Shown: piece by piece, positions 41,840 through 52,599 of the stretch
How the letters are laid out: each line of letters opens with the position of its first letter
Position numbering within the stretch: position 1 is the first letter of the stretch
NCBI GenBank assembly: GCA_027922465.2
Contig: BQMF02000014.1
Coordinates: forward strand, 1,941,529-2,005,528
DNA from: Turritopsis dohrnii
Taxonomy: Eukaryota > Cnidaria > Hydrozoa > Anthoathecata > Oceaniidae
DNA: 64,000 bases
Direction of reading: 5' to 3'
The notes under the pieces: generated by a model
Told to the model about the DNA's origin: nothing
The model's input: the letters and a program-made list of their open reading frames with translations, nothing else
Databases searched by the model: none
Position numbers and translations under genes: made by a program

Positions 41840-42720
41840 CTTAAGAATTTTTTAACAGCCTCAGGTGGTTGCGGTTGTTATCTAGTTAAATGCTTATATA
41901 AAGCTCTTAACAAATTGTTATCTGGAAGTGGTGACATCTCTAAAGCAAAAATTATGCTATTGGCACCAACAGGTATTGCAGCATTTAACATTGATGGAAC
42001 TACGTTTCAAACAGGTCTAGGTATTCCATGTATACCATTAAGTGATATTCAGAGAACAAACTTGAGATCAAAGCTTGAAGAAGTAAGTGCTATTTTCATT
42101 AATGAAATATCAATGGACAGTTCTAAATTACTGTTACGACTTTATGAAATATTTGGTATGTCTGATTGTATACCATATGTAAATAAAAAAATAATTGTTA
42201 GTATGGTGATGTTTATCAGTTACCGTAGCTAGACCAGTCTATTCAACAGATGGATTTATTATTTATTATTTATTCGCAGAAAACTCTTTAGTTAATATGC
42301 ATAATCAGAAAATGCTTGCTTCACTAAGTCACCCAGCAATTAATATAGTTGCAATTGATGATTATCCTGAGGGACTCTCTAAAACTGCTATTGAAAAAAT
42401 CCTGAGGGACTCAATGGTACAATCTCTCCTTAAAAATTGGAGCTCGAGTGGCGCTGACAGCAAATGTTGATATTGATGACAGACTTATCAATGGTCAAAT
42501 TGGTACTGTGAGACACTTGTCTTTTGTCCGTGGCAAATGTGAATCCATATTTGTACTTTTTTGATGACAAAAATGCAGGAATGAAAAGAAAAAATACTTT
42601 TGCACAAGGAAATAACTATGTTGCAATTGAAAGAACTGAAACCAAATTCAATTTGTCCAAAAAGAAAACATCAGTGACTGTTACGAAGACATAGTTTCCC
42701 TAACTATAATTTAGAAAATG
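41840..42720 (+). pseudogene. Helentron PIF1-like helicase, inactive
   Basis: Walker A appears as SGGCGCYLVK where GGAGTGKS is expected, losing the essential GK(S/T). MLLAPTGIAAFNIDGTTFQT is the Ia motif and FINEISMDSS is Walker B with the DE pair changed to NE. GARVALTANVDIDDRLINGQ and IGTVRHL are later PIF1 motifs. Helicase activity is not possible from this copy. Confidence 0.8.
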
Positions 42721-43150
42721 TATTGAAACCTAATGAATTGTTTGTAACCACAGACTTTAACTTTCAGATTGCTCTCCTAAATATAAGATCTCCGAGAAAA
42801 CATGCCTCATCCATAAAGCACTACCAGGAACTTCGGACCTTTTGCTTTTAACAGAACACAGCTCACAGATACGTCAGATGTGAATGGTATTCGGGAAAAC
42901 ATGAGTTCTTTATCATTTTTCAAGAAAGAAAGACGACTTTTCATGACGAGTGGCTTACTATTTTATTGTTATACCGAAGTCATCAAGCAAGTTCTAATAT
43001 TTCCATGAATATATTGACAACGATATTATGTGAAAATGATCAAGTTGATATAGTGATGGGAGATTTCAATGTAAACCTTTTGAAAGACAGTAAACATAAT
43101 TAAGAATTGACAAACACTTTGCTTTACACAAATCATACCACATGCAATAC
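42720..43150 (+). pseudogene. Helentron endonuclease domain, first part
   Basis: Frames read FNFQIALLNIRSPRKHASS, then further on VDIVMGDFNVNLLKDS. N-I-RS-RKH and GDFN-N are motifs of the endonuclease/exonuclease/phosphatase fold attached to Helentrons. The domain stops at the insertion boundary 43156 and resumes at 47679. Confidence 0.7.
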
Positions 43151-43226
43151 ATGTTAGGGGCGGATGCAGGATTTTTTTTGACCAGGTCCATTTTATTTTT
43201 GTGTATTGCCTAAAACCGCCCCCTTT

Positions 43227-43262
43227 CCCCCCCCCCCCCACACACACACACACACACACACC
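43227..43262. repeat. poly-C and (CA)n microsatellite
   Basis: A run of 13 C is followed by about 11 CA units. Confidence 0.95.
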
Positions 43263-43357
43263 ATGGTTGGGGGGCAAAGAAAATTTTTGGGTCTACTTTC
43301 TCTAAAAACGCCATTTCAGGGCATTTTTGGTCGTTAATATTGCGAGGGAGGTTTTAA

Positions 43358-45116
43358 GGTGGATTCATCATAACTCAAATCACATTTTAAGTCAAAATTT
43401 CAAAAAATGTGATTTTTTTCTGAATGTGCTTCCTAATACATCTATTTTAATCAAAATTTATCGCAGAATCAGAATATCGCATTCATTTTGGCTCAATATT
43501 GACAGTCAAACTAATAAATGGATTTTATTGAAGGTCGTTAAAAAAACTAAGCAAAAAAAAAAATTGAAAAAATTGTTTGGGGTAAGATTCATAGAGTGTG
43601 TTTGCTGCAGTTTGAGACTTTCTCCGTTCGGTTTTCCGTCCATCCGTAAAATGAATAAGTCTACTTTGCTTTGATGACATTGTATTCATGTAAAAAGCAC
43701 GAACATATCAGGAAAAGAGACTGATATTCTGACCACAAGAAGCTGGAAGCACAGTATGTGAACATCCTGCATTTGCATTTTTACTCTTTGTTATCTGTTT
43801 TGAACGGATAAAGATACCCCAAATCAAAGGAGAAGAAGCACTGGAAATACTGACAGTTGTTCAAAGGCAAGCAGTAAGAAATATTATTCGAAAAAGCGAA
43901 AGTATCATGGGAAGAAGTCCAGCAATGATGTGCTGATGTAAAAACTGTTTTTGGCAAAAAGACAACCATGTTGAAACTACTAAATCATCTGAAGCCATAA
44001 CTATGTCAGCCTCTGCTTCACAGATCATTGACATTGAAATACAAAGTGCTCCTGTATCATCATTATTATCAAAATTGCCAATCAATATCGGGATATCGTG
44101 GTGTCCATTTTTAGCAAATGTTTTTAGTTCGCTTTGCTGTCCTGAATGAAAAGATGTGAAATCCCTTGAACTCAGTGACATTGATGTAAAAAAGAACGTT
44201 TAAGCAAGTTTCTTACAACTGAAATGTAGAACTTGTGCATACACAAAATCCTTTTTCACATCAAAGCAACTTGGATTATCAGAAAAGAAACACAAAGATG
44301 GTCGCAAGTTTTATGACGTAAACGTCAGAACTGTTTATGCACGTAGACAAGTTGGAGTTGGACATGAACATTGAAGCTTTGTTGCTTCTTAAATATGCCA
44401 TCACTCATACTCCCTAACAGTTATGAAAAGATTTCTAATAGATTCAAGGAATCTGCCAAAATGGTGCCAGAAAGTATGTCCACAACAGCTTCATCTATAC
44501 GTGGAGACGCTTTGACTGATGTGGGTGTGTCAGTAGAAGTTTCACCTCTATGAATGGCGTAATTACTGCTGCTTCCATTGATAGTGACAAGGTTCTAGAT
44601 ACAGCAATTAATGATTGAGCAATAGCAGAATACAATATTTTGAAGGGAATAGGGATGGAGCCTGGTGAACACATGACGAAAGGTTTATATTTTCAAAATA
44701 ATCTAAGATAGCGACACTCGGTATGTTCTAAAACTCAAGTTAAGCAATAATCTTAATTTACTTCTGCTATGTAACACATTTTGTTCATCGTTTTCGTCCA
44801 AAAATTTAAGTTAACCGAGAGACAGCCATTTAACCGCTACAGTTCAAATATCTCTGAAGTTTCAGAACATTGTTCCACCCTTAAATAATCATTCTTAAAA
44901 GTTTGAAATCAGAGCCATTTATACTTTTGAAAATATGAGCCGACCGGCTATAGTTGTATTTTATTATTTATCAGGTCGCAGCCAAGGCCGCCATCATGAA
45001 TTTTAAGAAACTTTTACATTTTTTGCTTTAATTTTCATAGTATCATGAAAAAACATTAAAGCTGACTTGAAATCATTTTGTTTCTTTAAAAATGTCCAGG
45101 TTAGGATGAATCCACC
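43358..45116 (+). mobile_element. Kolobok-like transposon relic, TTAA duplication
   Basis: Ends GGTGGATTCATCATAAC and GGTTAGGATGAATCCACC are flanked by TTAA on both sides. The plus strand carries broken frames: KCRTCAYTKSFFTSKQLG, KFYDVNVRTVYARRQVGVGH, LPNSYEKISNRFKESAKMVP, DALTDVGVSV and SMNGVITAASIDSDKVLDT, then GIGMEPGEH. I recall this order from Kolobok/Mutator-like transposases that carry a DGTWQKRG motif. Exactly that stretch is missing between DVGVSV and SMNGV, so a deletion has removed the catalytic Asp region. Many stops are present. Confidence 0.65.
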
Positions 45117-45350
45117 TTAATTTTTCGAAGCGAAAATCGGAAAACAGGACTATAAAAATCGGAACAGGACTATAAAATCGGAAAAAATCGGAAAAACAGT
45201 ACTCTAAAAAACGGAAAAATGATAAAATATGGATATTGAAAAATGATTATCTCGATAACCCAATTTATATCATAGGTTGCAGTTCCACACTGTTTCTAAC
45301 TTGTTTCGCCCAACCAATTGTTTTGCTTCATTAGGTGGATTTAAAGTTAT

Positions 45351-46171
45351 TACGGTAGCAGCGTAAGCGAATACCGTATTAAAACACCCTTGGACTCCTA
45401 CTACTACTACTACTACTCCGGCCGAAACGGCAGTTTTTAGCCTACGATTTAGAGTATGCGAGTCCCCACTAAAAACTCAATATACATTCTAATGAACGAA
45501 CGCAGCCTTTTGAATTTTCGAAGGTTTTCAATCACATACATTTAAAATACGTTTTCTTTGATATTTTATCACTTAATTGATGAAGGAATGGATATTAATC
45601 AAATAGGTCTACATAAAACTGGGACTTTTAGATACTTTTATGGTACTGAATCAATGAACTTTGGCACTTGAAAATAGATATGTTTTTCGTGTCAGTAAAG
45701 CACAGATCAGACTTTCTTGTTACTTTCTACGTTTGTTAGCTATCTGTTCTGTCTTTGAACATCAAAAGGTTTTCAAAAATCGAGTTAAAAAAAGGCAGTT
45801 ATCTGTTTGAATTCATTTTCGGTTTCAAAAAATTATAATTCAAAACATACATTTTTTTTTTCGAAGAAACGCGTTTTTTTTTTCTACATAAAGCTCTTAT
45901 AAAAAAAACGTACGTTATAAACAGCTCATGCATGTATAATTCTTTTGTCTTCTAATAAATTAAATTGCTGGTGTGTTGCGATTAGACCCTATTTACACGA
46001 GTTAGTAATTTTAAACATTATAATATCGTTTATGCCTGTTTTCCACCAGTAAGATATCTGAAGAAATAACGTTTACAGAACGTTTAAGAACTTTAAGTAA
46101 AATTTCAAATTTAAAAGTATTCTTGTGGCAAGTACTTTTGCTGCTACCGTTTTGCGCCATCTGGCTCTTGT
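45351..46171 (+). mobile_element. HINE-like repeat, copy 1 (non-autonomous Helentron candidate)
   Basis: The copy starts TTACGGTAGCAGCGTAAGCG at a T-T site and ends GCTGCTACCGT followed by TTTTGCGCCATCTGGCTCTT and GT. The 5' end is thus inverted at a position ~24 bases inside the 3' end, an asymmetric terminal inverted repeat. GCCA-TC-TGGC behind it can form a small hairpin. A CTACTACTACT microsatellite lies ~55 bases from the 5' end. These traits are those described for Helentron-associated non-autonomous elements. It is nearly identical to copy 2. Confidence 0.6.
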
Positions 46172-46449
46172 TCGGTCATAAAACATAATAGTGAATGAGA
46201 AAGCAGGGAACGAAGTTTGATATATAGTTAAATCGATGGAAGTAAGAAAACATATACAGCATAGCGTAATGCATAATCCACTTTCAAAAACATCGACATT
46301 TCGAGTAGAGAATAGGAAATCATCCTACCACAAGAGTTTAGGAAAATCTTTCGTTTGTATGCACGAAACAGTAGCCCTCGGCCCAGTATTCCTTACTTAA
46401 GTTATTCCGACCACCCTTAAACGATGTTACTTAAAAAAAAAAACAATAA

Positions 46450-46791
46450 AGAAATCTATTTTCAAGTGCCAAAGTTCATTGATTCAGTACCATAAGTAAC
46501 TAAAAAATCCCAGTTTTATGTAGTCCTATTTGATTAATATCCATTCCTTCATCAATTAAGTGATAAAATATCAAAGAAAACGTATTTTAAATGTATGTGA
46601 TATAAAACCTTCGAAAATTCAAAAGGCTGCGTTCGTTCATTAGAATGTATATTGAGTTTTTAACGGGGACTTGCAGACTCTAAATTGCAGACTAATTACC
46701 ATTTCGGCCGGATGAGGAGGAGGAGGAGGAGTAGTAGGAGTCGGAGTCCACGGGTGTTTTAATACGGTATTCGCTATCGCTGCTACCGTAA
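46450..46791 (-). mobile_element. HINE-like repeat, copy 4, 3'-truncated, inverted
   Basis: On the minus strand it starts TTACGGTAGCAGCGATAGCG at 46791, passes a TCCTCCTCCTCCTC microsatellite and follows the first ~340 bases of the other copies. It ends at about 46450 without the 3' hairpin. Confidence 0.7.
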
Positions 46792-46899
46792 CAAACGTAA
46801 ATTGATTCTTTTTAATTGATAAATGAGATTTAAAAGAAAATTCATGATAATTCACGGAAATTTTTCAAAGTTCTCAGAACTCCACAGTTTATTTCATTA

Positions 46900-47165
46900 A
46901 TTTTTACCTTACCTTATAGCTAATGCCCTCTCGTTCAATGACGAAGAGGATTGTAAACATTGTTCATCAAAGGGAGAAAGTCTAAAAAGACGAATTTTCC
47001 CAGATATCCACAACTCAACATGATTAACAACGGAAATTTTAACTTGCTCCGATAATTTCACTGTTAACTCTTCATATGTTTCAGATAATGTTAAGTAATT
47101 ATCGTCAATAAGCGTTTATTTAGCTTTAACTTTTTCAAACATACTTCGTGAAGAAGCCATTTTTA
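46900..47165 (-). pseudogene. unrecognised coding relic or exon
   Basis: From ATG at 47163 the minus strand reads MASSRSMFEKVKAK, a stop, then an open stretch with YLTLSETYEELTVKLSEQV, ISVVNHVELWISGKIRLFRL and SLNERALAIR before a GTAAGG. It looks like a first exon damaged by one stop. Family unknown. It may belong to the 43156-47678 element. Confidence 0.3.
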
Positions 47166-47678
47166 AAAGAAATCCCTCGTGCTGGTTTGTGAATTTTAAA
47201 AATACTGCTCAATTTAGACTGGATTACTTTTTCCCAATTGGTCCAAAAAATTGTGGTAACGAGACACTAAAAATAAAATTGTGAGGGAATTTTTGTCCAG
47301 CCTAAATCGGTCAATTGTATTTAGATTTATTGTTCTGTAGAGTTTTAACCAATCAAAGGCCGTCAAATACTTGATTTTTTTTATTGCAAAACGGTCAACA
47401 TGGTCCTTAGCCTACTTGCTATATGCTTAAAATTAAGAGGCAGGTTCCGCGGAAATACGGATCTCCATTACACAGACTGTACAATTCGCAATGAGTAGAT
47501 AATTAGACTATACTATTCTTAACTTGTCAGTGCAGACTATTATCCTGGTTGCCGATACAACCCGCTCCTCAGTGCAAAAACTCTGAGAGGGCGGCGGGGG
47601 AGGCACTGAAGGGCGTATTCTTATTTTATTTTTTTACCCGGTCCATGGACCTATCTGACCCCCTCTGCATCCGCCCCT

Positions 47679-47920
47679 GTTGATGGTGGCTTGATTGATC
47701 ATGTTTACATTAGAAATTCTACTTTGAATGACTTTTCAGTCAAAAGTTTTAAAGTTTGTCTGAACATCTATGATCATGATGCTGTTATAGTTAGACTCAA
47801 AGTTTTGGATAATTGTTAGCCTGTTAAAGATATTTAGAAAGTAGCATGGATGGGATGGGAAGGGGGTTGCTTTTAGGGTACTGGTTGAGCTTGTCTGCCA
47901 ATTTGAAACGGCTTTCATTG
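47679..47920 (+). pseudogene. Helentron endonuclease domain, last part
   Basis: DGGLIDHVYIRNSTLNDFSV and NIYDHDAVIV match the end of the endonuclease fold (GGLLDHVY and the catalytic SDHDA region; here YDHDA). A stop follows soon after, with ACL-NLKRL-like text that may be the element tail. Confidence 0.7.
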
Positions 47921-49081
47921 AGAAGTCCTAGGAAAGCGTTTTAATGAACAAAACAAGTTAAACTTAGATTAACTATTTCACAGAATTTCTATGAAAGCTT
48001 TAAGTGACTTTACAATGGTTTTAAACTGGCAGATAAACTGTAAAGTTTTGTTGATAATTATTGATATTCTTTTTTATTAAAATCATTCATCTATCTTTAT
48101 TTAAGAAATCTGTTCAGTTGAATACACATTATATGTTCATTTTTATAGGTTTATTTTATTTGCATGGATTATAGAGAATTTTAAGTAAAATTACTGTGCC
48201 TGAAATGAAATTAACGTCCATTATCCAGATGACTATACACATATGATATACATTATGTTATGTTATGAGTTTTTGGACATTTTTTTTAACTTTTGTCTTA
48301 TCAACATCAGCTTTCGTACCTGTTTTTACAACTATCAACTAAAGAGCTAGTTAATTCAAGTTTGTGATATCGAGACATTACAATGCTGGAACGCAGGTAG
48401 CAACAACAAGTTGCTTCCAGTTGTTGTTACTATGGTTCATTAATGTTGATAAGGAATTGGCGATGATGAACATGAAATGATCGTCCATTATCAAAATGAA
48501 TTTGTATATGTGACATACATTATGCGTATTTGCTATAATTTTTGGATACCACAAATGAAGGTAAGAACTGTGTTTTACTTTTTTGTTATATCGAAAAATA
48601 GGCTTACAACTTTAAATTTAATTTCTAGTTATTTTTTCAGGTTAAAAAGTTTCAAAAATTGTGACAGAATGGAACAAGCCAAGCCTCAAGGTCTCCAAGA
48701 AAATCGAGTTTATTTTCTACCATATTTGGTAATTCCATTATAAAATTGCGATAATAACATGTCGCATGTATGTCTGGATTTGGTAAATCATTTCTTGCTG
48801 TTGGTTTAATCGTGTATAACGGAATCAGAATGAATTGCTACAATGACCTATGGACAACTATTAATTTGGTTGTTTTTGTTTTACACTATAGCTACTGCCT
48901 AAATAAACACCCTCGACCTGGTTGTTCGAAAATTTAAATTATGTCTGGTTTACTCAGAGATTCAGTTGTGCGAACACATACCGAATTATCTATAAAACCG
49001 CCTGGCTTCAATGAGCGTCAATGAGATACGATATCTACGGTATTCCTGTTAATCTGGCTACCGAGATTTTCCATAAACAAT
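47921..49081. repeat. imperfect ~265-bp tandem duplication; no gene
   Basis: CGTCCATTATCCAGATGA at 48217 and CGTCCATTATCAAAATGA at 48483 begin related segments with CATATGATATACATTATG / TGTGACATACATTATG and TTTTTGGA. The rest shows nothing. Confidence 0.5.
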
Positions 49082-49233
49082 AGGGACCTTAAGAAAAAAC
49101 GACGGGTGATTGTCTACAACATTTTTTCATTTTTTCAGACATTACGTCATTGTAATTCCGTCTTCTTTGTTGCCGTTTTCAAATTCAATTTAAGATCGTC
49201 AAAAAAGCAGAGTGTTTTCATTTGTAAACAAAT

Positions 49234-49356
49234 ATGGCTACCTTCAGGACAACGAGAGAATCGCTTTTGATTGCCTACAACCAAGGTGGGATAAATGACG
49301 AGGAGTTTGGACTATTGTACGATATAAACACATCGTTTTTGTCAGAAACTGTGTAA
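49234..49356 (+). pseudogene. Harbinger nuclease N-terminal stub, 40 aa
   Basis: MATFRTTRESLLIAYNQGGI then NDEEFGLLYDINTS matches, from memory, the N-terminus of Harbinger-type nucleases (R--R--L-LAY--G-I-DEEF-LLYD). It ends at a TAA after 40 codons where the family continues for hundreds of residues, so the catalytic domain has been deleted. Confidence 0.65.
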
Positions 49357-49460
49357 TACTATATGTAACAAAAGTTTATACATCAACTAACGTTAGTTCA
49401 CTTTTTCGACATCTGCTGCATAAAAACTGCCATAGCTTGAAAAAATGTTGTCTGTTGCTC

Positions 49461-50009
49461 TTAACGCAGTGCCAGTTCCTGACGCTGTAGTTCCAGTTCT
49501 TGGATTCGAATCTCACGATCGGCGTCCGCTTTTTCACGTAGGAATGCAAGAGTGTCCGACCCGGAACTGCGACGTTTTGTTGGAGGTTGATTTTCCTCGT
49601 TCCCTTCAAGTTTTTTTCGCGATTTTGTTTGCATGAATGTTTCCATAGATTTTTTCCTCATCTCTTCCCCTTTTTCACGGTCTTGCTTTTCTTTATCGTC
49701 ATTTTCTGATTGATTTCTTTTCAACTCCTCCTCACACACTTTCATCCGCTCTATTACACTTTCAAGAGCATCGTCGAGAGAAGTAGGCTCAGGACTAATG
49801 CCAGTTGCATTTATTTCAGCTTTCTCCTTCGCCAAATGCAACGCGATAAGAAGATCAACTCTTTCTCGGACTGCACGCCCATCTACTTTGAAAAATAGCT
49901 GATCTGTAGAGCCTGCACAAAGGTGATCCGCAATCATTTTCCAGCAGTTCCCCCCTTCTCTGCTTCTTACTTTGAATTTAAAGGGTTCGACTAGAAGAAC
50001 TTCTCGCAT
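49461..50009 (-). CDS. Harbinger-type SANT/MADF-like DNA-binding protein
   Basis: An open frame of 182 codons from ATG 50009 to a stop at 49461-49463. The N-terminal part (REVLLVEPFKFKVRSREGGN, CWKMIADHL, FFKVDGRAVRERVDLL) matches the trihelix SANT/MADF-like DNA-binding fold of Harbinger ORF proteins. The middle is charged (ESVIERMKVCEEELKRNQSE). A basic motif PPTKRRSSGSD may be a nuclear signal, and the C-terminal DREIRIQELELQRQELA is a coiled coil. In frame upstream of the ATG, WNDIKDELL continues the fold back to a CCTTCCCAG acceptor. A first exon may start at ATG 50269 (MNQEQPSNQATKKRFYEL). The frame is intact although the partner nuclease is not. Confidence 0.65.
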   Translation of the reverse strand: MREVLLVEPFKFKVRSREGGNCWKMIADHLCAGSTDQLFFKVDGRAVRERVDLLIALHLAKEKAEINATGISPEPTSLDDALESVIERMKVCEEELKRNQSENDDKEKQDREKGEEMRKKSMETFMQTKSRKKLEGNEENQPPTKRRSSGSDTLAFLREKADADREIRIQELELQRQELALR

Positions 50010-50465
50010 TAGGAGCTCATCCTTAATATCGTTCCACGCCTGGGAAGGCTAAGTACATTTGAAGTTACACTTAAAGTTAAGTAGATTTAGCCAATTTAAG
50101 TTCAGAGGAAGAGAAGAAATAACATTGTTTTTTCTTTCCTTCCAACAGGCTTGTTTACATCCACCACGTGAAAACAAACACTCAAGCACAAACTCATGCG
50201 ACTAAACATTCTGTCTAGCTCATAAAACCTTTTCTTCGTAGCTTGATTGCTTGGTTGTTCTTGGTTCATTTTTCAAAAGAAACTTACGATAACGTTCACG
50301 TTTTGTTGACAACGGCAAATTGAATTTCTCCCGTCTTGAACAGCTGAACTACGGGTTATTAAAGGGTCATCACCAAAGATCACGCATGCACAGAAGCATG
50401 ATTATGACGTAATGTCTGAAAATCCCGTCTTACACAACCACCCGTCGTCTTTTCTTAAGGTCCCT

Positions 50466-51483
50466 GATAAAACGAATAGTACGGATGCGAAATTCGTGTT
50501 CCATACTGCATTGTAGTTTACTTCTGGCCGAAAGTTTTGTTTCCCTCATAATATGTTTCCTAAAACGGAATTCTTGCTCACACTTCAAGAAATAGAAACA
50601 AGATAGTGTGCGCGCTTCATAGTTTATAGATAACAGCAACATGCTCTCGCTCATCATCGAGACATCTCATTTTTAAAGCTTATAACGTCGCATTCGCTCG
50701 ACGGAGTGATACATATTTGGAAGGAAAATAATGTGCTCAACTGATTGAAGATTTTCGCAACGTTGGGGAAATATTTAGTCGCATTTATGCGAATTCTTGT
50801 TTTAATTTCTTTTAAGCAGAACGATTTTTTTATTATTTCTGTTTTAATTAAAGTATTATCTTTTAGTATAAGAGCATATCATGTTCCAATTCAATGCAAT
50901 TTAACCGCTGTTAGTTTTGTTTGATAAAGAAGCAATAAAAGGCCATTAGAAACTTCACATAAACAAACAGTGATTCACTCCATCAGATAAGCGCGTGAAG
51001 TAATGACGTAAATTAATGTCGAATCTTTTTCCAAAGTGATCGAAAGTTATAAGAATAACATACGTAATGGCTGGTGTCGAAACAACTTTTATATTTCCGT
51101 AACATAAAAAAAAGAAGATGTGTTTTGTCAATCAACTATGTTTAATTTTGTGCATATGTTAAATGAATAATAAAATAGTTTTACGTCTTTGTGCAGTCAA
51201 GCCTAACTCTATCACCAATTCTGTGAAAAAGTAGAAAACTGTACTTCAAAAACAGAATAATGTAGGTTTGGAAAGCTCAACCATAAAAAAGGTAATCTAG
51301 TAGGTCCACTTTAAAATACAGTCTAATACTTAGAAATTAAAGTTTTTTTTGAAAATTAATATTGGACTATTTATTTGCCACACTGGGTCACTTTCACTTT
51401 TCGTCTTGCTGTTATATAAAATGTTCTTCCAAAAAAGATTATTGGAATTCTCTTGTATACGATTCTGTATGTTGAGATGCCAC
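50466..51483. repeat. block related to 34810-35720
   Basis: 50820-51130 is the shorter partner of the duplicate at 34810-35520. 50466-50800 and 51130-51480 show nothing recognisable. Confidence 0.5.
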
Positions 51484-51643
51484 CTGGACAACCGATGCCT
51501 CCGCGATTTTCATCCTTTAAAAATTCTCGTAAGCGATATGTTCTTTCTCTCATACCATGTCTTGCTGACTGTACATTTTCATCGACCAACAACGAAACAA
51601 GAAAGAACACAAGAAGAAACACATGTATTGATTTCTTGTACAT
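51484..51643 (-). CDS. candidate first exon of a secreted peptide
   Basis: From ATG 51643 the minus strand encodes MYKKSIHVFLLVFFLVSLLV, a strong signal peptide, then DENVQSARHGMRERTYRLRE and FLKDENRGGIGCP. A GT donor (CCAG/GTGGCA) would end the exon at 51484 in phase 1. If unspliced, the frame runs on to 51371. The mature part is basic with a potential RxR/RE processing region. Degenerate copies of the signal-peptide portion occur at 35648-35720 and 36017-36085, indicating a duplicated gene family. Family unknown. Confidence 0.45.
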
Positions 51644-51712
51644 CTCTGCCTGAAGGAAAATTAATATGATTAATACTGGGTGACATATTAAGCGCCAGCA
51701 AGTTCTGACCAA

Positions 51713-52599
51713 ACAAACAATTCACAAACACATAATTGAAAGCTGAAAGACGTTACTCACGGAAATTGGTTAGCTCAGTAGAGATGGCGAACACTGTTTT
51801 GTTATCGTAAGTAAGCTTCTGGTAAGGAAAACACACAATGATTATCGACGTGGAAATACTGCCACTTATTATGAAAGACGCGACGAAAGCGAAACTTTGA
51901 AATAGCTGCATCATCTCTTACGTACATCCTTCCATAATCAGTTTGGATATCCCATTGGCTTTAAGGTTGCCGTAGTTTCCATTATCCTATTATATCGTCC
52001 TATTAAGTCGTCTTTTAAATTCATTTACTCGATTATGTGGGAGATGAATTTACAATTTCTGTATGTTTTTTGTTATAGTTGATTTTTTCGACAAAGCTTA
52101 CTATCAAAGAAACCCTTGATGTTCCTTATTCCTATAGGGAATTGGTAGCAACAAAGCTTCTGCAATGTCGCAGTTACTGTTTGGAGAATGGAAAGCTCTA
52201 TTCGACCAGCCAGAGTTAAACATCGATCTGATTGTTATCTGATCAAGGCAAGCTGAAGGTTAGAGAAATTTGGGAAAACGTGAAGGAAAATATAAATCTC
52301 AACATTTTCATTTTAAACTTTTTTTTGCAGAGATTCCTCAGAAAATATTTGATATATGATTCAAACCAAAGAGGTACTTAATTCATTGCCATTGCCTATT
52401 TAAAATTTCATGTAAGTTGTAATTTATATCTATTAACTTAGTTGATAGTCAACATGACGATGCTATCAGTTTAACATCTATCAAAATATTAACCTCACAT
52501 ACTTTTGCCAGTTATTTATTTCAACCTAGAATGAATACAGTTCTGACAGAGACTATAACTTATTGCAACATATCATAACGCATTTGTTAAAACATCTCT
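51713..52599. other. no gene seen
   Basis: A short plus-strand frame near 52163 (MSQLLFGEWKALFDQPELNI) has no recognised family. Otherwise AT-rich sequence. Confidence 0.35.

Larger units (their letters stand above)
43156..47678. mobile_element. 4.5-kb insertion with GGGGCGGATGCAG termini
   Basis: The ends AGGGGCGGATGCAG and CTGCATCCGCCCCT are inverted, each followed inward by a (A)GGTCCAT motif. The insertion splits the endonuclease domain of the Helentron. TGTT occurs at both junctions, but a full target duplication is not clear. The ends resemble hAT-type termini. It contains a C/CA microsatellite, a Kolobok-like relic (43358-45116), one complete and one partial copy of the 820-base repeat (45351-46171, 46450-46791) and a minus-strand relic at 46900-47165. 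Confidence 0.7.
38300..47920 (+). mobile_element. decayed Helentron-type Helitron (Rep-helicase-endonuclease), nested insertions
   Basis: The plus strand carries, in order, the parts of an autonomous Helitron polyprotein. A Cys-rich N-terminal segment (38446-38730) is followed by the Helitron N-terminal region (39394-40200, with APGQGKAPVNI and YWKNMLSDVLAMVNQLGLPS). The HUH Rep block is at 40204-40386 but on the minus strand. The post-Rep region (40390-41587), a PIF1-like helicase (41840-42720) and an endonuclease/exonuclease/phosphatase domain (42720-43140, continued at 47679-47830) follow. An endonuclease fused behind the helicase defines Helentrons. Many stops and frameshifts, a changed Walker A and two insertions show it is dead. 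The element ends are not resolved. Confidence 0.8.
49082..50465. mobile_element. 1.4-kb PIF/Harbinger derivative with two convergent ORFs
   Basis: AGGGACCTTAAGAAAAAACG and the inverted CGTCTTTTCTTAAGGTCCCT mark the ends, with ACGACGGGTG inside both. A nuclease N-terminal stub is on the plus strand (49234-49356) and a SANT/MADF-like ORF on the minus strand (49461-50009). Together they are the two proteins of PIF/Harbinger elements, with the DDE core deleted. The duplication is not clear. Similar TTAAGG endings in this window are unrelated. Confidence 0.7.

Noticed and set aside
43861..44181. 106-codon minus-strand frame
   Set aside because: It is the complement of the Kolobok-like transposase relic.
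49445..49898. Plus-strand frames opposite the SANT/MADF-like ORF
   Set aside because: They are complements of the real coding strand, which shows recognisable motifs and a coiled coil.
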